From: Pyrenophora tritici-repentis
Taxonomy: Eukaryota > Ascomycota > Dothideomycetes > Pleosporales > Pleosporaceae
Length of the DNA stretch: 64,000 bases
NCBI RefSeq assembly: GCF_003171515.1
Contig: NC_089397.1
Location: forward strand, 1,798,001 to 1,862,000
Direction: 5' to 3'
In this document: positions 22,930-33,668 of the stretch, in pieces
Position numbering within the stretch: the first letter of the stretch is position 1
Layout: each line of letters begins with the position of its first letter
Made by a program: the position numbers and the translations under genes
Notes under the pieces: generated by a model
Told to the model about the DNA's origin: nothing
Databases searched by the model: none
Seen by the model: only the letters and a program-made list of their open reading frames with translations

Positions 22930-23409
22930 CTTGTCTGACTTTCAACTATGCGCAAGGTTGCTAGAGCTTGTGGGGTTGCATCTCAAAGAGAAGTTCCGAG
23001 CCAGACACGGGTTTAGGCGATAGGGCTGAACTAGCGTCGGTTATGTCATACTCGGCGTTTGGGAAGACACCTCCAGCGTTTGGCCAAGCAAGAGCGAAAA
23101 GGAACAGATCTCAATAAGACAATGCGTGGTTTTTGATTCTCGTTTGCGTTTGTAATCTTCTATCCATCCCAACACCTTGAAAGTATGCATGTGCTCAATG
23201 TAATTGTAAGTCCCCCCACCGCTCCCTGGAACTAGCCGATCGGCAATGACGACGGCCAATGTGAATTCTTAGCCCAAAAGTTCCTTCTCATTTCAACGTC
23301 GTCTTGTCGCAAAGGTACGACACCGCCAATATGCCCTCCTCTCACTACCACATTCTGCTGCTGCATTGCCCGCGTACTGATCCCTAATCTCTAGGCTTGG
23401 GCTGTGGCC
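22930..23409. promoter_or_regulatory. Divergent promoter region, PRP4 / PTC7-like
   Basis: 480 bp between divergent start codons. A CTAATCTCTAG acceptor-like site at about 23382-23394 suggests a 5' UTR intron in the phosphatase transcript. No other clear motif. Confidence 0.45.
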
Positions 23410-24732
23410 ATGTCATTTGCCATCACCAACGCGGCGGGTCTTGCGCGACTTGGACCTGTGTCGCGACGCGCCTCTTCTACCACTGCTTTCTTGCTAAGCG
23501 CTCTTCATGCCGCGCCATATATTGCGCCTGCCTCAGCAAGCCAAACCACGGGCCTCCATTCTCAGCATACGCCTTCCCACTACGGACAGCCCACCTGCCC
23601 GCTGAACAGAGACACGTCCCCGGCCAGCGTCGGCTTGAGGTCATTTCACTCCACATCACACAACTGGCGGAGTACGCCGCAATATAGCTACCATGTTGCG
23701 GCATCGTATTCAGCCAAACAGGACAACTTCGACGCAGAGCAAAACCTGTACACACAGCCAGTGCATGACCCGAGCAAAAGCAAGATTGAGGATGTGCGCG
23801 AGTGCAAGGAATTGCTTGATAAGCGGAAACGGGCAAGGAGCGGACAGGATGCCTTCTTCTTTAGCCAGGTGGGAAACACGAATACCACGGCATTCGGTGT
23901 AGCAGACGGGGTGGGAGGATGGGTCGAGTCCGGGTTGGACCCCGCCGACTTTTCCCATGGATTGTGCGAGTACATGGCTTGCGCTGCGCGCTCCTGGCCA
24001 CACGGATTCAACACGAGCTCGTTACACCCGAAGGATCTGCTACAAGTTGCGTACGACGAGGTTACGGATGACAACAGTATTGAGGGCGGTGGCAGCACCG
24101 CTTGCCTGGCCATCGCAGAACCGGATGGCAACGTCGAGGTGGCCAATCTGGGGGATTCAGGATTCATGCACCTGGGCCTGAATGCAGTGCGACATTTCAC
24201 GCAGCCGCAGACGCACGCCTTCAATACCCCTTATCAGCTCTCCAAGACCCCTCAACGCATGCTCGTCCAAATGGCTGTATTTGGCGGCCCATCCACTCTC
24301 TCGGATCTACCCAAGGAGTCGAGTGTCACCCATCACAAGGTGCGCCATGGGGACGTCCTCGTGTTTGCAACCGATGGTGTATGGGATAATTTGAGCCCAC
24401 AAGATGCGCTAGGCATAGTCAGCCGTCACATGGTAGATCTGGGCGCTTGGGTGGAGAAGGACGGCACGCTCGAAGTCGGACACGATCTAGCTAAGCTGGT
24501 CCAAGCTGACCCTAAGCGCAAAGCCGACAGCTCATCGCTCCAAGCAAAGGTGGCCGTTGCCATTGCAAAAGAAGCAAAAGTGACTGGGCTGAACACTCGC
24601 CGGGATGGCCCTTTCGCTAAGGAGGTGCAACGATATTACCCCGGAGAAAACTGGCATGGCGGCAAGCCCGATGACATTGCTGCAGTGGTAGCTGTCGTAC
24701 TTGAGGAAGCCCCTCAACAAGCAAAACTATGA
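23410..24732 (+). CDS. PTC7: Mitochondrial PP2C-type protein phosphatase, PTC7-like
   Basis: Mg/Mn-dependent Ser/Thr phosphatase. Yeast Ptc7 is mitochondrial and controls coenzyme Q synthesis by dephosphorylating Coq7. Single exon, 440 residues. Residues 1-100 are Arg/Ser/Ala-rich with few acidic residues, like a mitochondrial presequence. The SpoIIE/PP2C domain then shows SGQDAFF, the metal-binding GVADGVGGW (about 163-171), GGGSTACLA, ANLGDSGF, DVLVFATDGVWDNL and the final KPDDIAAVVAVV with its conserved DD. The ATG at 23410 is used; a GTG 6 nt upstream in frame is not a likely start. The PTC7 group is favoured over other PP2C by the mitochondrial leader and overall length. Confidence 0.88.
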   Translation: MSFAITNAAGLARLGPVSRRASSTTAFLLSALHAAPYIAPASASQTTGLHSQHTPSHYGQPTCPLNRDTSPASVGLRSFHSTSHNWRSTPQYSYHVAASYSAKQDNFDAEQNLYTQPVHDPSKSKIEDVRECKELLDKRKRARSGQDAFFFSQVGNTNTTAFGVADGVGGWVESGLDPADFSHGLCEYMACAARSWPHGFNTSSLHPKDLLQVAYDEVTDDNSIEGGGSTACLAIAEPDGNVEVANLGDSGFMHLGLNAVRHFTQPQTHAFNTPYQLSKTPQRMLVQMAVFGGPSTLSDLPKESSVTHHKVRHGDVLVFATDGVWDNLSPQDALGIVSRHMVDLGAWVEKDGTLEVGHDLAKLVQADPKRKADSSSLQAKVAVAIAKEAKVTGLNTRRDGPFAKEVQRYYPGENWHGGKPDDIAAVVAVVLEEAPQQAKL

Positions 24733-26035
24733 TGATTTACACAAACGGACGTCTTGTTTGGCTGCATGGGTAGGCGAAGGCGTTTTTTAGGAGAAGACTT
24801 TGAATCGGAATCGGGGTATGACTGCATGAGTACTATTGTAGCGCCACCTGGGGTAATCACTCACGTGCTGGTCTGGATAAGGATGAGGGGTGAAACGGGT
24901 CCCCTTGGACATGCATTACCGCTAGACGGGTTTACGATATTTTGGTTAGTTGGTTATCAGTGTTGCATAATGCCAAACGTTTGCTTCGTCTTTTCAAGCA
25001 TTGTGCTATGTTGGAAGTGTGGTCAGAGGCACTTTCTACACATACACTATAAGTGGTGAGCGGGTTAGCTCTATGTCGTAGACGGTGGAAGTGTCACAAG
25101 ACATTACTCTGACCAAGATTTATATTAACAGGCGTGAAGTTGAATTAGCCCACGATGCAAATGTGTACTTTCGGAACATGTTCTCGTCAAGGCCGACTTA
25201 TCAGAGGCACGTTCTCTTTTATTTGAGAGACACTCTCTACACCCGTATACTTGGGACGGTAGTCTCATTGGGCGCACGAGTTACGCATGTGTCTTCATTG
25301 TTGAGATTATGTTGCACAGGGAAGTAGGACAATCTTTTTACTCTACTACTAGCTTTATGCCGAATGCTATTTTTAATACTCATTTCACTCTAGATGCTGT
25401 TGAATTGCATGTGTCATGGGGTCGTGTTGGAGACTACCATGGAGGATGAGCTACTACTACTGGGTCTATTCTAGCCCGAACTGATCTCAAAACGAGTATG
25501 CAGGCTACATAGAGGATGAGGGGAGGGAGTTTCTGTAGTGCGAAAGAGGAAAAGACTACAGGGTTCTGATAACAGCAGAGCACTGGGAAGACGTTGTTGT
25601 AGTTGTCAAGGTATGGGCTGAGAACTGTCATTAAGCAACCGCGGTACCATTAGCCACAAGCCAACAGCAATTCAATGTCATCGAAAATCTCTAGGTCAAC
25701 CATCTCATCTATACCGTGAAACCAACTTGCGCGAAACCAAGCAGGTTGAGAATTGACACCTGGGCATGTAGTCTTGAGGTTAGTGTTGCCAAGACCCTTG
25801 TTTGTTTACACATACACGGTAGTTGCCAGGCAACGCAGCGCGCGCGAACCGGGATTGGCTGGCGTTGCTGAACACCCAAACTCAACCACGGCCAGCGCAT
25901 CACTACGATAAACAGCCGCTCAGCTTTTGGACTTCATGAATGCGCAACTAACCATACAGCAAACAATCGCTATCCTCACCGTCCACCGAACACGTATATA
26001 GCGCCGCGCGCACTCGGAATCATCGCAGCACTCAA
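24733..26035. other. Intergenic
   Basis: 3' flank of the phosphatase and promoter of MPS1. A TATATA element at about 25995-26000 lies roughly 40 bp before the MPS1 start codon. No coding region supported. Confidence 0.5.
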
Positions 26036-27887
26036 ATGTCTACCGCGTCGCCCACGCCGCTAGGCGGATCCTCCTCATATGGGCGCATGCGTGCGCAATC
26101 TTCGATAAGACCCCGGAGAGACTCCCCACTATCAGTATTGGGTCAGTCTCAGGGCTTCTCTGCGGACGCGCCCATGTTGCAAAACATCGAAATCGACAGC
26201 TCCGACGACGAAATTCCACAGCCCATGAAGCTCAGCGCTTTGACAACTGCGCTGCTGGCACAAGGCAATGACGTAGACTCGCCTGAGAAGCGGAAACCAA
26301 AGCTCAAGATATCGCGCAATACCTCCCCAGGCTCAAATACACCAGGGCAGGACTCTGTGACGCCTGCACCCAGTCTGCGAATCAAACGGGTACCACTTCG
26401 TGGTGCACCCATGAGGAGGTTACGGAGGACTCCCCAGAGCGAAGAAGAGAATGCTCCCTCGCAGGATCAGGAAAACCAGCCCATCTCCGTCAAGATGCAA
26501 CCGGAAAATGTACCGGATTCCGTGTTGAAAGCCACTGGTTCAGTCATGAAGGTTGCAGAGGATCGCAAGCACGTACCACAAGAGTATCAATCACCCATAC
26601 AACGATCGTCGCAGCAACAAGAGAAGCATATGCCACTACAGGCACTGAGTGCGAACACCCCTCGCAGACCAGCACCACCGCCACCGCCGAAGATGTCTGT
26701 GCTGGAGACAGCGACAGCTGCTGCAGGAGCTGCCACCACAAAGACGAGGGAAAGAAAGAAAAGAAGCACGCTATCAGTCAATGGAAAGCACTATTCGCAA
26801 ATGGACAGAATAGGAAGAGGAGGAAGTTCAGCAGTCTACCGCGTCATGGCCGAGAATTTCAAGCTCCTAGCACTGAAAAGAGTCAAGCTCGAGGATGCCG
26901 ACGAGGCGGCTGTACGAGGCTTCAAGGGCGAGATTGATCTACTTCAAAAACTTAAGAATGTGGACCGAGTTGTTCGACTTTATGATTGGGAGGTAGATGA
27001 ACAACGGCAGGTTCTCAGTGTGGTATGTCTACATTCTATTGAAAAAAAAAGCTTAAACTAACGTCCTATAGCTCATGGAACTTGGTGAATCTGACTTGGC
27101 CCGCATAATACGAATGAAGCTTGACGCTGCCGATGGTGATGGCAAGCTAGACCTCAGCTTCACACGCTACTACTGGAAAGAAATGCTCGAGTGCGTAGGC
27201 GCAGTACACGACCACGACATTGTACACTCCGACCTCAAACCCGCAAACTTCCTCCTCACCTCAGGCCGCCTCAAGCTTATCGACTTTGGTATCGCCAACG
27301 CCATCGAAGTTGACCATACAGTAAATGTACACCGCGACTCCCATATCGGCACCCCCAACTACATGTCCCCAGAATCCCTCGAAGACTCGGCCGGTGGCGC
27401 CCGCGGCCTCCTCAGCAATGGCAACGGCTCCAAAGACATGGCTCTCGGTAAACCCTCGGACGTCTGGAGTCTTGGCTGCATCCTCTACCAAATGGTCTAT
27501 GGCCGCCCCCCCTTTGCGCACATCACCAACCAAATGGCCCGTGTCCTCGCCATTGTGAACCGCGACTACGAAATCGCCTTTCCCGACCTCGGCGTTGGTG
27601 AAGTCCGCGTCCCACCCGGCCTCAAAGCAACACTCCGTCGCTGTCTCCAGCGAGACCCCGCTCGCAGACCCAATATCGCCCAGCTCCTCGACCAAAGAGA
27701 TCCCTTTCTCTACCCGGATGGAGGCGATGATTTGCGTATCCCACAGGATTTGCTCGGCCAGATTATTCAACGGGTGGCAGACCGCTTTCGCGATCCTAAT
27801 AAGGCGCCGCCTACTGATGATGAAATCCGTCAGTATCCTGCGAGCTTTTACGAGAAGATACGGCAGCTGCTGGAATCTGACCCGTAG
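26036..27887 (+). CDS. MPS1: Dual-specificity spindle checkpoint kinase MPS1/TTK
   Basis: Protein kinase needed at kinetochores for the spindle assembly checkpoint and, in yeast, spindle pole duplication. Exons 26036-27022 and 27072-27887 around a 49-nt intron (GTATGT donor, ACTAAC branch, TATAG acceptor); 600 residues. The first 250 residues are disordered and Ser/Pro-rich, typical for the family. The kinase domain (about 251-560) has the Gly-rich loop IGRGGSS, ATP-binding Lys in LALKRVK (K281), the family-specific VHSDLKPANF with catalytic D383 (Ser in place of the usual Arg), DFG at 400-402, and GTPNYMSPE. The kinase subgroup is clear from HSDLKPANF. Confidence 0.93.
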
Positions 27888-28583
27888 ATCTCTTGTAATC
27901 CGGGGTTTCTTTGTATTTACCCCTGCTTCTCTTTTTTGTTCCTTTGGCGGAGGCGTTGTGGCGAGGCTTAAGGAGGGGAAACAGGGCCTTTTTTCCTCGG
28001 ACCCCCTGCTTTTTTGAACTTACGATTGTTATGAACTTGTTATTGGTTTTTGGTTCTCTTTGTTGGCTTTCTTCTTACCTTTACTATTTTCGCCTTTTTT
28101 GGTGATATCCCGAGCGTTCAAGCGATTTCCCTTTGTCGTACCAAAACCGGCGCTGTTGCTTTTCTTGGTTTAATGAGTCTTACTAAGACACTTTTATGAT
28201 ATTGTGGAAGAGGCCTTTTCACGGTTTGTCAATTGTATATACCCGTGTCAAGTACCTGATTTGGTTGAAAAGATTGACTTAACTCCATTACCCATTGTCG
28301 TCCTGTTTGACGTGATTGTGTTCCCATATTGTACACATTCGCAGATGCTCCATGACCCAGTAAGATGAACCCTAAACCAAACTCCAAACCCAACCCTTCA
28401 CCAACCGTCACCACATTAGACATATAGTCTTATGTGATGATGTGATACCGTATTGTACAGCTTAGCATATACGTATGCTCATCCGTACTAGTATTCCCAT
28501 ATTGTACAGATTAACACGACTCCAAACAATAGAAAGATGAAACCTCAACATCGACCCCTTCACATATCACCACCACACCAGAC
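27888..28583. other. Convergent intergenic with an imperfect duplication
   Basis: 3' flanks of MPS1 and the following minus-strand gene. A segment at about 28317-28420 recurs in diverged form at about 28491-28583, both opening with TTCCCATATTGTACA. No gene seen. Confidence 0.45.
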
Positions 28584-29383
28584 CTACACCTTAACCACAA
28601 TCCTCACATCTCCCCTTCCAGCTGCCTGAAACACCCCTGACATGTCCGCCAACAGGCTCTGCCCCACAACTCTAACGTCACTGCCAAACCACAGCAAGAC
28701 CACCTCTTTAAGTCCCCTCAGTCCAGCCAAACCCGCCAATTCATTGGTGAACCACGGCTGCAATCCCACCCCAGGGATATCGCCCTCCCTATACACGGCG
28801 AAAGCATCCGCATCAATCTCAACTTTGGTGATCTTGTCCGCCTTCTCCCTCGGAAGACGAGTCAACACCAACTCGAGTACTTGGTCCGCGAATCCCGCAA
28901 ACACATTGCAGGTGAACGGCACGAAGCAGGCCTCCGAGTTCACTTGGCTGCAGACCTGTAGGAGGCGCAGTTGGCGGTTGGAGTAGGCCCAGCGGCCGTA
29001 GAGTCGGTGCTCGCGGTAGGGGCGGATGGGTGCCGTGTGGAACACATAGTCATAGATCTTGAGGCGGAGCTCAGCAGGGAGGCGCATCAGGGGCGATTTA
29101 TCCTGATTGCGCTTGAAGCTGAGTTCAATTTGTGGTTAGTAGGTGAGCTTTGGAGGGGAAGAGGAAGATCGCAGGGGGAAGATCGCAGGGGAAGAGCACA
29201 GTGGGAAGCACGCAGGGGAAGGAAGGTTAGTTACATCTCTGCCTTTCGCTGTTTAAGCTTCTCTTGTTCTTCCTCAGGTGTCAGAAGTGGCTTCCGCTGC
29301 GGAACTGGGACCACGCCGTACTCCTCCCATGTCAGTGTACGGCGCTCGCTCGCTGTTGATGCGCTTGGTGTGGATGCACTCAT
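28584..29383 (-). CDS. F-box/2EXR-like small fungal protein (paralogue A)
   Basis: 227 residues, exons 29383-29235 and 29118-28584. The 116-nt intron has GTAACT donor, CTACTAAC branch and TCAG acceptor and is filled with imperfect repeats of a GAAGATCGCAGGGG-like unit. The N-terminus has a charged helix (PEEEQEKLKQRKAE) followed by KSPLMRLPAELRLKIYDYVF at about 56-75. This 'LP.E.R..IY.Y.' start marks a large, poorly characterised fungal family with F-box-like or 2EXR-like N-termini. The rest has the LLQVCSQVNSEA motif usual in these proteins. Function unknown. Two further members lie within 4.5 kb. Confidence 0.8.
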
Positions 29384-29533
29384 GGTGGCTGGTGAGTAAT
29401 GTGCCGAAGAAATCCAGGTTAACGGGACAGAAAGGAAAGAGTTGTGAGTTGATATGTTGGTGTCTTATTCCTGGAGAGCGGGGCAGAAGAGAAGATATGT
29501 CACTTGGGAAGGGGCGGTCAAGTGAGCGGCGAG

Positions 29534-29711
29534 TGAGCGGCAGAGCACGTGGGATAGTTGACGAGTGAGGGCGTTTAGGAAGGAGCAGTCAGAACGGCAG
29601 CAAGAGCACACGTGGTAGTACACAAGTGAGGTTGTTCGAGTAGGAACGCTTGGTAAACGGCAGAGCATGCCGGGTAGTAGACAAGTGAGGACGTTGGGGA
29701 ACGGGCTGTGG
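29534..29711. repeat. Degenerate minisatellite, three units of 57-63 bp
   Basis: Three diverged tandem units each contain a CGGCAG...GAGCA(C/T)G core, a GTAGT(A/T)GAC-like stretch and CAAGTGAGG or CGAGTGAGG. They start near 29534, 29592 and 29655. They lie 150-330 bp upstream of the start codon of the 28584-29383 gene and so may be in its promoter. Confidence 0.65.
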
Positions 29712-30079
29712 GTAAGTAGCGCAAGCGTGTGGGGTCCACGAGGAAGGCGCCATAATGCATGTGCATGCCATTTTATGTACGAAAAGGGGAAAGCTCAGGT
29801 CTATTGGCTGGGAAGCTCACGGTTGCGAGTTTGAGGTGAAAACGACAAAGTTTGGCACGGAGCTTTGCTCCGAGATAGACGGCATAGTATCGGCATTACA
29901 TTCAATAGTGGGATACTGATCTCAGAAGATGGCTATATGCGGGCATAGGCTCGTTGAATCAGCTTCGCTAAATCAGCTTCAAATCTTGAAGTATGATAGA
30001 AGCAGTAGTTTGTAAGGTTGGTACATGCTACGGATGAGGGCACTGATCCAACATAGCCTTGACGTCATATGGAGGACAG

Positions 30080-30240
30080 TAGACTCCGCAACAATCAATT
30101 CAATCCGGTCACTCTCCTAGACCCACTTACCTATCTAGGTAGGGCTTAAACTCCTATAGGTAACTACTAGGCTTAAAGCGGTAATCAATCAATCCAATCT
30201 GAACCTTCTAGGACCCACTTAATTGATTGTTGCGGACTGT
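30080..30240. mobile_element. MITE-like element with terminal inverted repeats and 10-bp TSD
   Basis: A 161-bp segment flanked by the direct repeat TGGAGGACAG at 30070-30079 and 30240-30249; the last base of the element is shared with the right copy. Its ends carry a perfect inverted repeat, TCCGCAACAATCAATT (30085-30100) against AATTGATTGTTGCGGA (30221-30236). Inside, an approximately 34-bp motif ending in (G/A)ACCCACTT occurs twice in direct orientation. No coding capacity. A 9-11 bp target duplication suits Mutator-like elements. Exact ends are uncertain by a few bases. Confidence 0.7.
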
Positions 30241-30404
30241 GGAGGACAGCAAACGCATCCATTCAACAGAAGATGCCCAGAAATCGCGGAGATGCTTAGA
30301 CACGAATGTATCGCATTGATCATGCAAGAATTGAACAGCGTGGTAGGAACTGGGAGTAAGAAGATGTCATGGTGTTGTTTGCAATCGATTGCGTGATAGT
30401 GAAA

Positions 30405-31010
30405 GGAGACTTGGCAAAATCAAGTCTGGTACACTTAACAACTTCCTTCAAGCCACCCACATTTTATGCACATTGTTAACTACGGGCTAAAGTAACGATG
30501 ATAATGTATCTTATTATTGTGTAGTGCAACTTGGAGAAATCATGTTTGGTACAATTGGCAACTTTTTTCAAGTCATCTCTCTTTCGTGCGCATTGTTCAG
30601 ATACACTTAGCAACTTATTTTGAGTCATCTCTCTACATCCGAAAGTAATAACAACAGTGTATCTTATTATGCAGCGCATTTCATCATATAGCGTATTTCA
30701 GCATGTAGCGCATTTGCTAACCTACATGCTAAAGTGATGACAACAGCATATTTTATCTTGCAGCGCATCTCATCATGCAGCGCGTCTTAGTATGCAGCGC
30801 CTCTCATCATGCAGCGCCTCTCATTATGCAGCGTCTTTTAGCATGCAGCGTATTTGATCGTAGAGTGCATTTGATAGTGCAGTGCAACTTGGAGAAATCG
30901 AGTCCGGTAGACTTAGCAATCTATTTCAAGTCATCCCTGTTTTTATGTGCATTATCAACCTGCATGCCAAAGTGACAACACCAGTTTATTTTATCGTGCA
31001 GCTCTGTATA
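30405..31010. repeat. Complex satellite with a 17-bp core array
   Basis: The core is a 17-bp unit, consensus ATGCAGCGCxTCTCATC. About eight units run consecutively at 30759-30895 and three at 30669-30718. These arrays are embedded in a longer repeat containing CTTGGAGAAATC, CTTAGCAA, TTTCAAGTCATC and AAAGTxA(C/T)xACA blocks. The longer repeat recurs about four times, with blocks starting near 30410, 30527, 30600 and 30885. Divergence between copies is mostly C/T and G/A, which would fit RIP. No ORF. Confidence 0.65.
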
Positions 31011-31539
31011 TTGTGCACAGATGACAACTTTGATTTAATTCCTCATCTGCCTGCAATCTGTCAGTAGTAAAATCTCTATTCCTAAGAGTAAGCACTCAGC
31101 CATTGACTGCTATATGAACCCGTTAATTCGAGAACTCTTGCGTGAAATACCGGAAAGTCGAATTGCGTTACCACATACTTTCCCATAGACTTACGGGCTT
31201 AGTCCAGTCTCATGGTGACTGAGCAGGTATTCTCTTCTTGTTTTCACAGTCAAGATGCCCACTTTTATGTTATACTTGTTCGGAGAACTCTGTGAGCCAA
31301 CTCTGTGAGCCAACTCTGTAGGTTTAGATACAGCAAGTGAAAGTTGCCGGATTCTATAATGTCTCCACTATGCACCTTGACAATAATGTCTGCTTCTGCC
31401 TTTCACCATACAAACTGCGAAACCTTGCCTGCGTCAACTCTTTTCCAGTGTGCACATAAGCTTAGGCTACCCACGCTCCACAGATTCGTCACCAGCTCAA
31501 CACACAGGCACAACCAAAGTGAGGAACCAACCAGTCAAA

Positions 31540-32175
31540 ATGTCGGAGTCTCATCTTACGCCTTACGAGCTGGCTACAGAGGAACGCAGGGCGATGGATG
31601 CAGTTTATTGCCAGAAAGTTACCAATAGCCCCCTGCTTAGTCTACCAGGCGAAGTTCGAGACCGAATCTACAGCCACTTGTGGCATGAGGAAGAGAAGAT
31701 TGTCCCCTCTCCCCCCCACACGTTTGGGTTCCTCGCTCACCCTCAAAACCGACTCGCTATGCCGATGACGTGCCGTCAGCTTCAGTACGAGATAGCACAT
31801 TTGCCCTTCACAGTTAGCACACTTGTAGGCAACTACCGTACCCTCGACTTTGCCCTGACAGATATGTTGACACCAGCTCAGGCAGATTTCATCCCAACCG
31901 TGGAGCTGGAGGTGGCCTATTCCTGGCTACCGCAGACGGCTCAAATCGCCCGCTCTTTGACATCCATTCTAGGGTGCTTGTGCGAGCTTCGTGATCTGAG
32001 GACGCTGATTTTGTTTCCAAATACTCAACTCATTAGTACCCGGAGCTGGAATAACTTTAGTCAGCATGTGCTGGCTGCTGTAGAGGAGGTATTTGACCAC
32101 ATTCCTGCAAGCGCGAAGATTGAGGTTGTGGTTGCATCTTGGGAAGATGTTAGGTCGCGGGCTTATGTACCGTAG
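31540..32175 (+). CDS. F-box/2EXR-like small fungal protein (paralogue B)
   Basis: 211 residues, single exon, from ATG at 31540 (an in-frame alternative start upstream, CAC ATA-context at 31450, is not ATG and is ignored). Residues 28-45 hold SPLLSLPGEVRDRIYSHLW, the family's LP.E.R..IY signature. MTCRQLQYEIAHLPF near 71-85 is the usual second conserved block. No membrane segment. Function unknown. Its last ten codons and stop form the first unit of a 90-bp tandem repeat that continues 200 bp downstream. Confidence 0.75.
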   Translation: MSESHLTPYELATEERRAMDAVYCQKVTNSPLLSLPGEVRDRIYSHLWHEEEKIVPSPPHTFGFLAHPQNRLAMPMTCRQLQYEIAHLPFTVSTLVGNYRTLDFALTDMLTPAQADFIPTVELEVAYSWLPQTAQIARSLTSILGCLCELRDLRTLILFPNTQLISTRSWNNFSQHVLAAVEEVFDHIPASAKIEVVVASWEDVRSRAYVP

Positions 32176-32400
32176 TGTTGGGCAGCGGGGGGTGGCGATG
32201 TAGAATTTCTTCGGAGTTTCGCATTGGCAAGAGAAGATGCTAGGCTTTGGGCTTACACATCGAGGTAGTATTGGGCAGTGGATGTGGCGATGTAGGAGTT
32301 TTTGAGTTTCGCATTTGCGAGAGAAGATGTTAGGCTTCAGGCTTACACGTCGAGGTAGTGTTGGGCAGCGGATGAGTGAGATTAGCGGTTGTCAGGGCAC
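32143..32400 (+). repeat. 90-bp tandem repeat spanning the stop codon of the upstream gene
   Basis: Units start at 32143, 32233 and 32323, each with GAAGATG(T/C)TAGG, and have exactly 90-bp spacing; the third is partial. Unit 1 encodes the C-terminus EDVRSRAYVP and stop. Units 2 and 3 are in the same frame and would encode EDARLWAYTSR-stop and EDVRLQAYTSR-stop. Confidence 0.8.
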
Positions 32401-32753
32401 CTAATGGTGGATTGCGAGAATGCGGTATCTATCCCATGAACAAGCAGTTTGTTTCTCAGCTTCTTATTTCATAGCAAGCTTCCTGCCTGTATAGGTAGAG
32501 GCCTTTTATCCGGTAGATTGAATGTCATCCTCTCTGTACCAAAGTTCCAGACCTTGATAATTTTAATGAGTCTGTGTTCGATTTCTATTACCTGAGCAGG
32601 AACGCGCGGGTAGAGAAGGCCGTGCACGGTCCACGTTTCTGGACCCTGCAGGATGCTAGATATAGTCACCGTACAATCAACAGCTCCCTCTCCAGACCAC
32701 TCTGTCGCAAACCTTCTGAAGTTCAACTACTCAACCGTGCAACACCTAGGACA
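32401..32753. other. Intergenic
   Basis: Upstream region of paralogue C. Nothing recognisable. Confidence 0.4.
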
Positions 32754-33537
32754 ATGGAGACCCAAGTAGGGGACCAGCCTTTGCATCAACCGGCCACACA
32801 AACCGACTTCGAAGCTATCAAAATGCAGGACACCTATGACGCACTGTAAGTAAGAAGACTAGTAATCTTACAACTTCCCAGGCTGGCACCATTAAAACAG
32901 GACCCTCGAAAACCAGGTCAAGTGTCCAATCCTTCGCTTGCCCGGAGAAATTCGAAACAAAGTTTACGGATACGTCTTCGATGACGTGAAGATCAAACCG
33001 GGACCTTGGTACCAGAACCCTGTAACCAAAAAATACAGCAAGGACCTCTACGGCTCATATGGACTAGAGCTCGAGCAACGTTCCAAGTTCTTCAGAAACA
33101 AGCATCTGTGGTACCCTCGAGAGCGGTTGTCACTGCTGCAGACCTGCCGTCAAATCAACGCTGAGGCCAAGCTCTTCCCTTTCGCCGCAGGCACACTCCA
33201 AGGTGACGACTACTTTATCAACGATGTCATCTGGCGCGTGCCCTCGAAGGCTCAAGCCAATGCTATTACGACCGTAGAATTGGTGCGCCACTACCAGAGG
33301 AGGGCCTACCAGAGACAAGCTTACGTTCGTTTGCTCTATGATAGCGGGATGATGGACCAGGCTCTGCGGAAGCTGGGTGAGCTTCGTGGAGTAAAGAAGC
33401 TAGTATTCTGCTCATTACTTGAAGACATCGAGACTGAACGTTTGGACCATCACCGTGACCAGTGTTTCTTGCTGGTGGGTGAGGTGCTCTCAAAGACGTC
33501 TCGGGGTGCAGAGATTGAAGTTGCTATAACTCACTAG
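32754..33537 (+). CDS. F-box/2EXR-like small fungal protein (paralogue C)
   Basis: 242 residues in two exons, 32754-32845 and 32901-33537, with a GTAAGT donor and AAAACAG acceptor; no strong branch point was noted. After a short acidic N-terminus comes CPILRLPGEIRNKVYGYVF at about 41-60, matching the LP.E.R..IY signature of its two neighbours. The block LLQTCRQINAEAKLFPF is at about 128-144. It ends in a hydrophobic strand (EIEVAITH) like the others (EVVVAS, RIVVKV), suggesting a shared fold. Function unknown. Same strand as paralogue B, 580 bp apart. Confidence 0.8.
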
Positions 33538-33668
33538 ACTGGCAGCAGAAGTAGTGATAGGACAGCTTGATGGGGAGAGTGTTCATGTACAGTAGGCAAC
33601 CAAATGCATACGGAATGAGGTGTTCTAAAATACAATTTTCTGTCAGATTACTTTTCACAATGGTGTAT

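Larger units (their letters stand above)
29384..31539. other. Repeat-rich gene-poor region
   Basis: No gene supported. It holds, in order, a 57-63 bp minisatellite, a MITE-like element and a complex satellite, each listed separately. AT content is higher than in the neighbouring genes. Confidence 0.6.
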
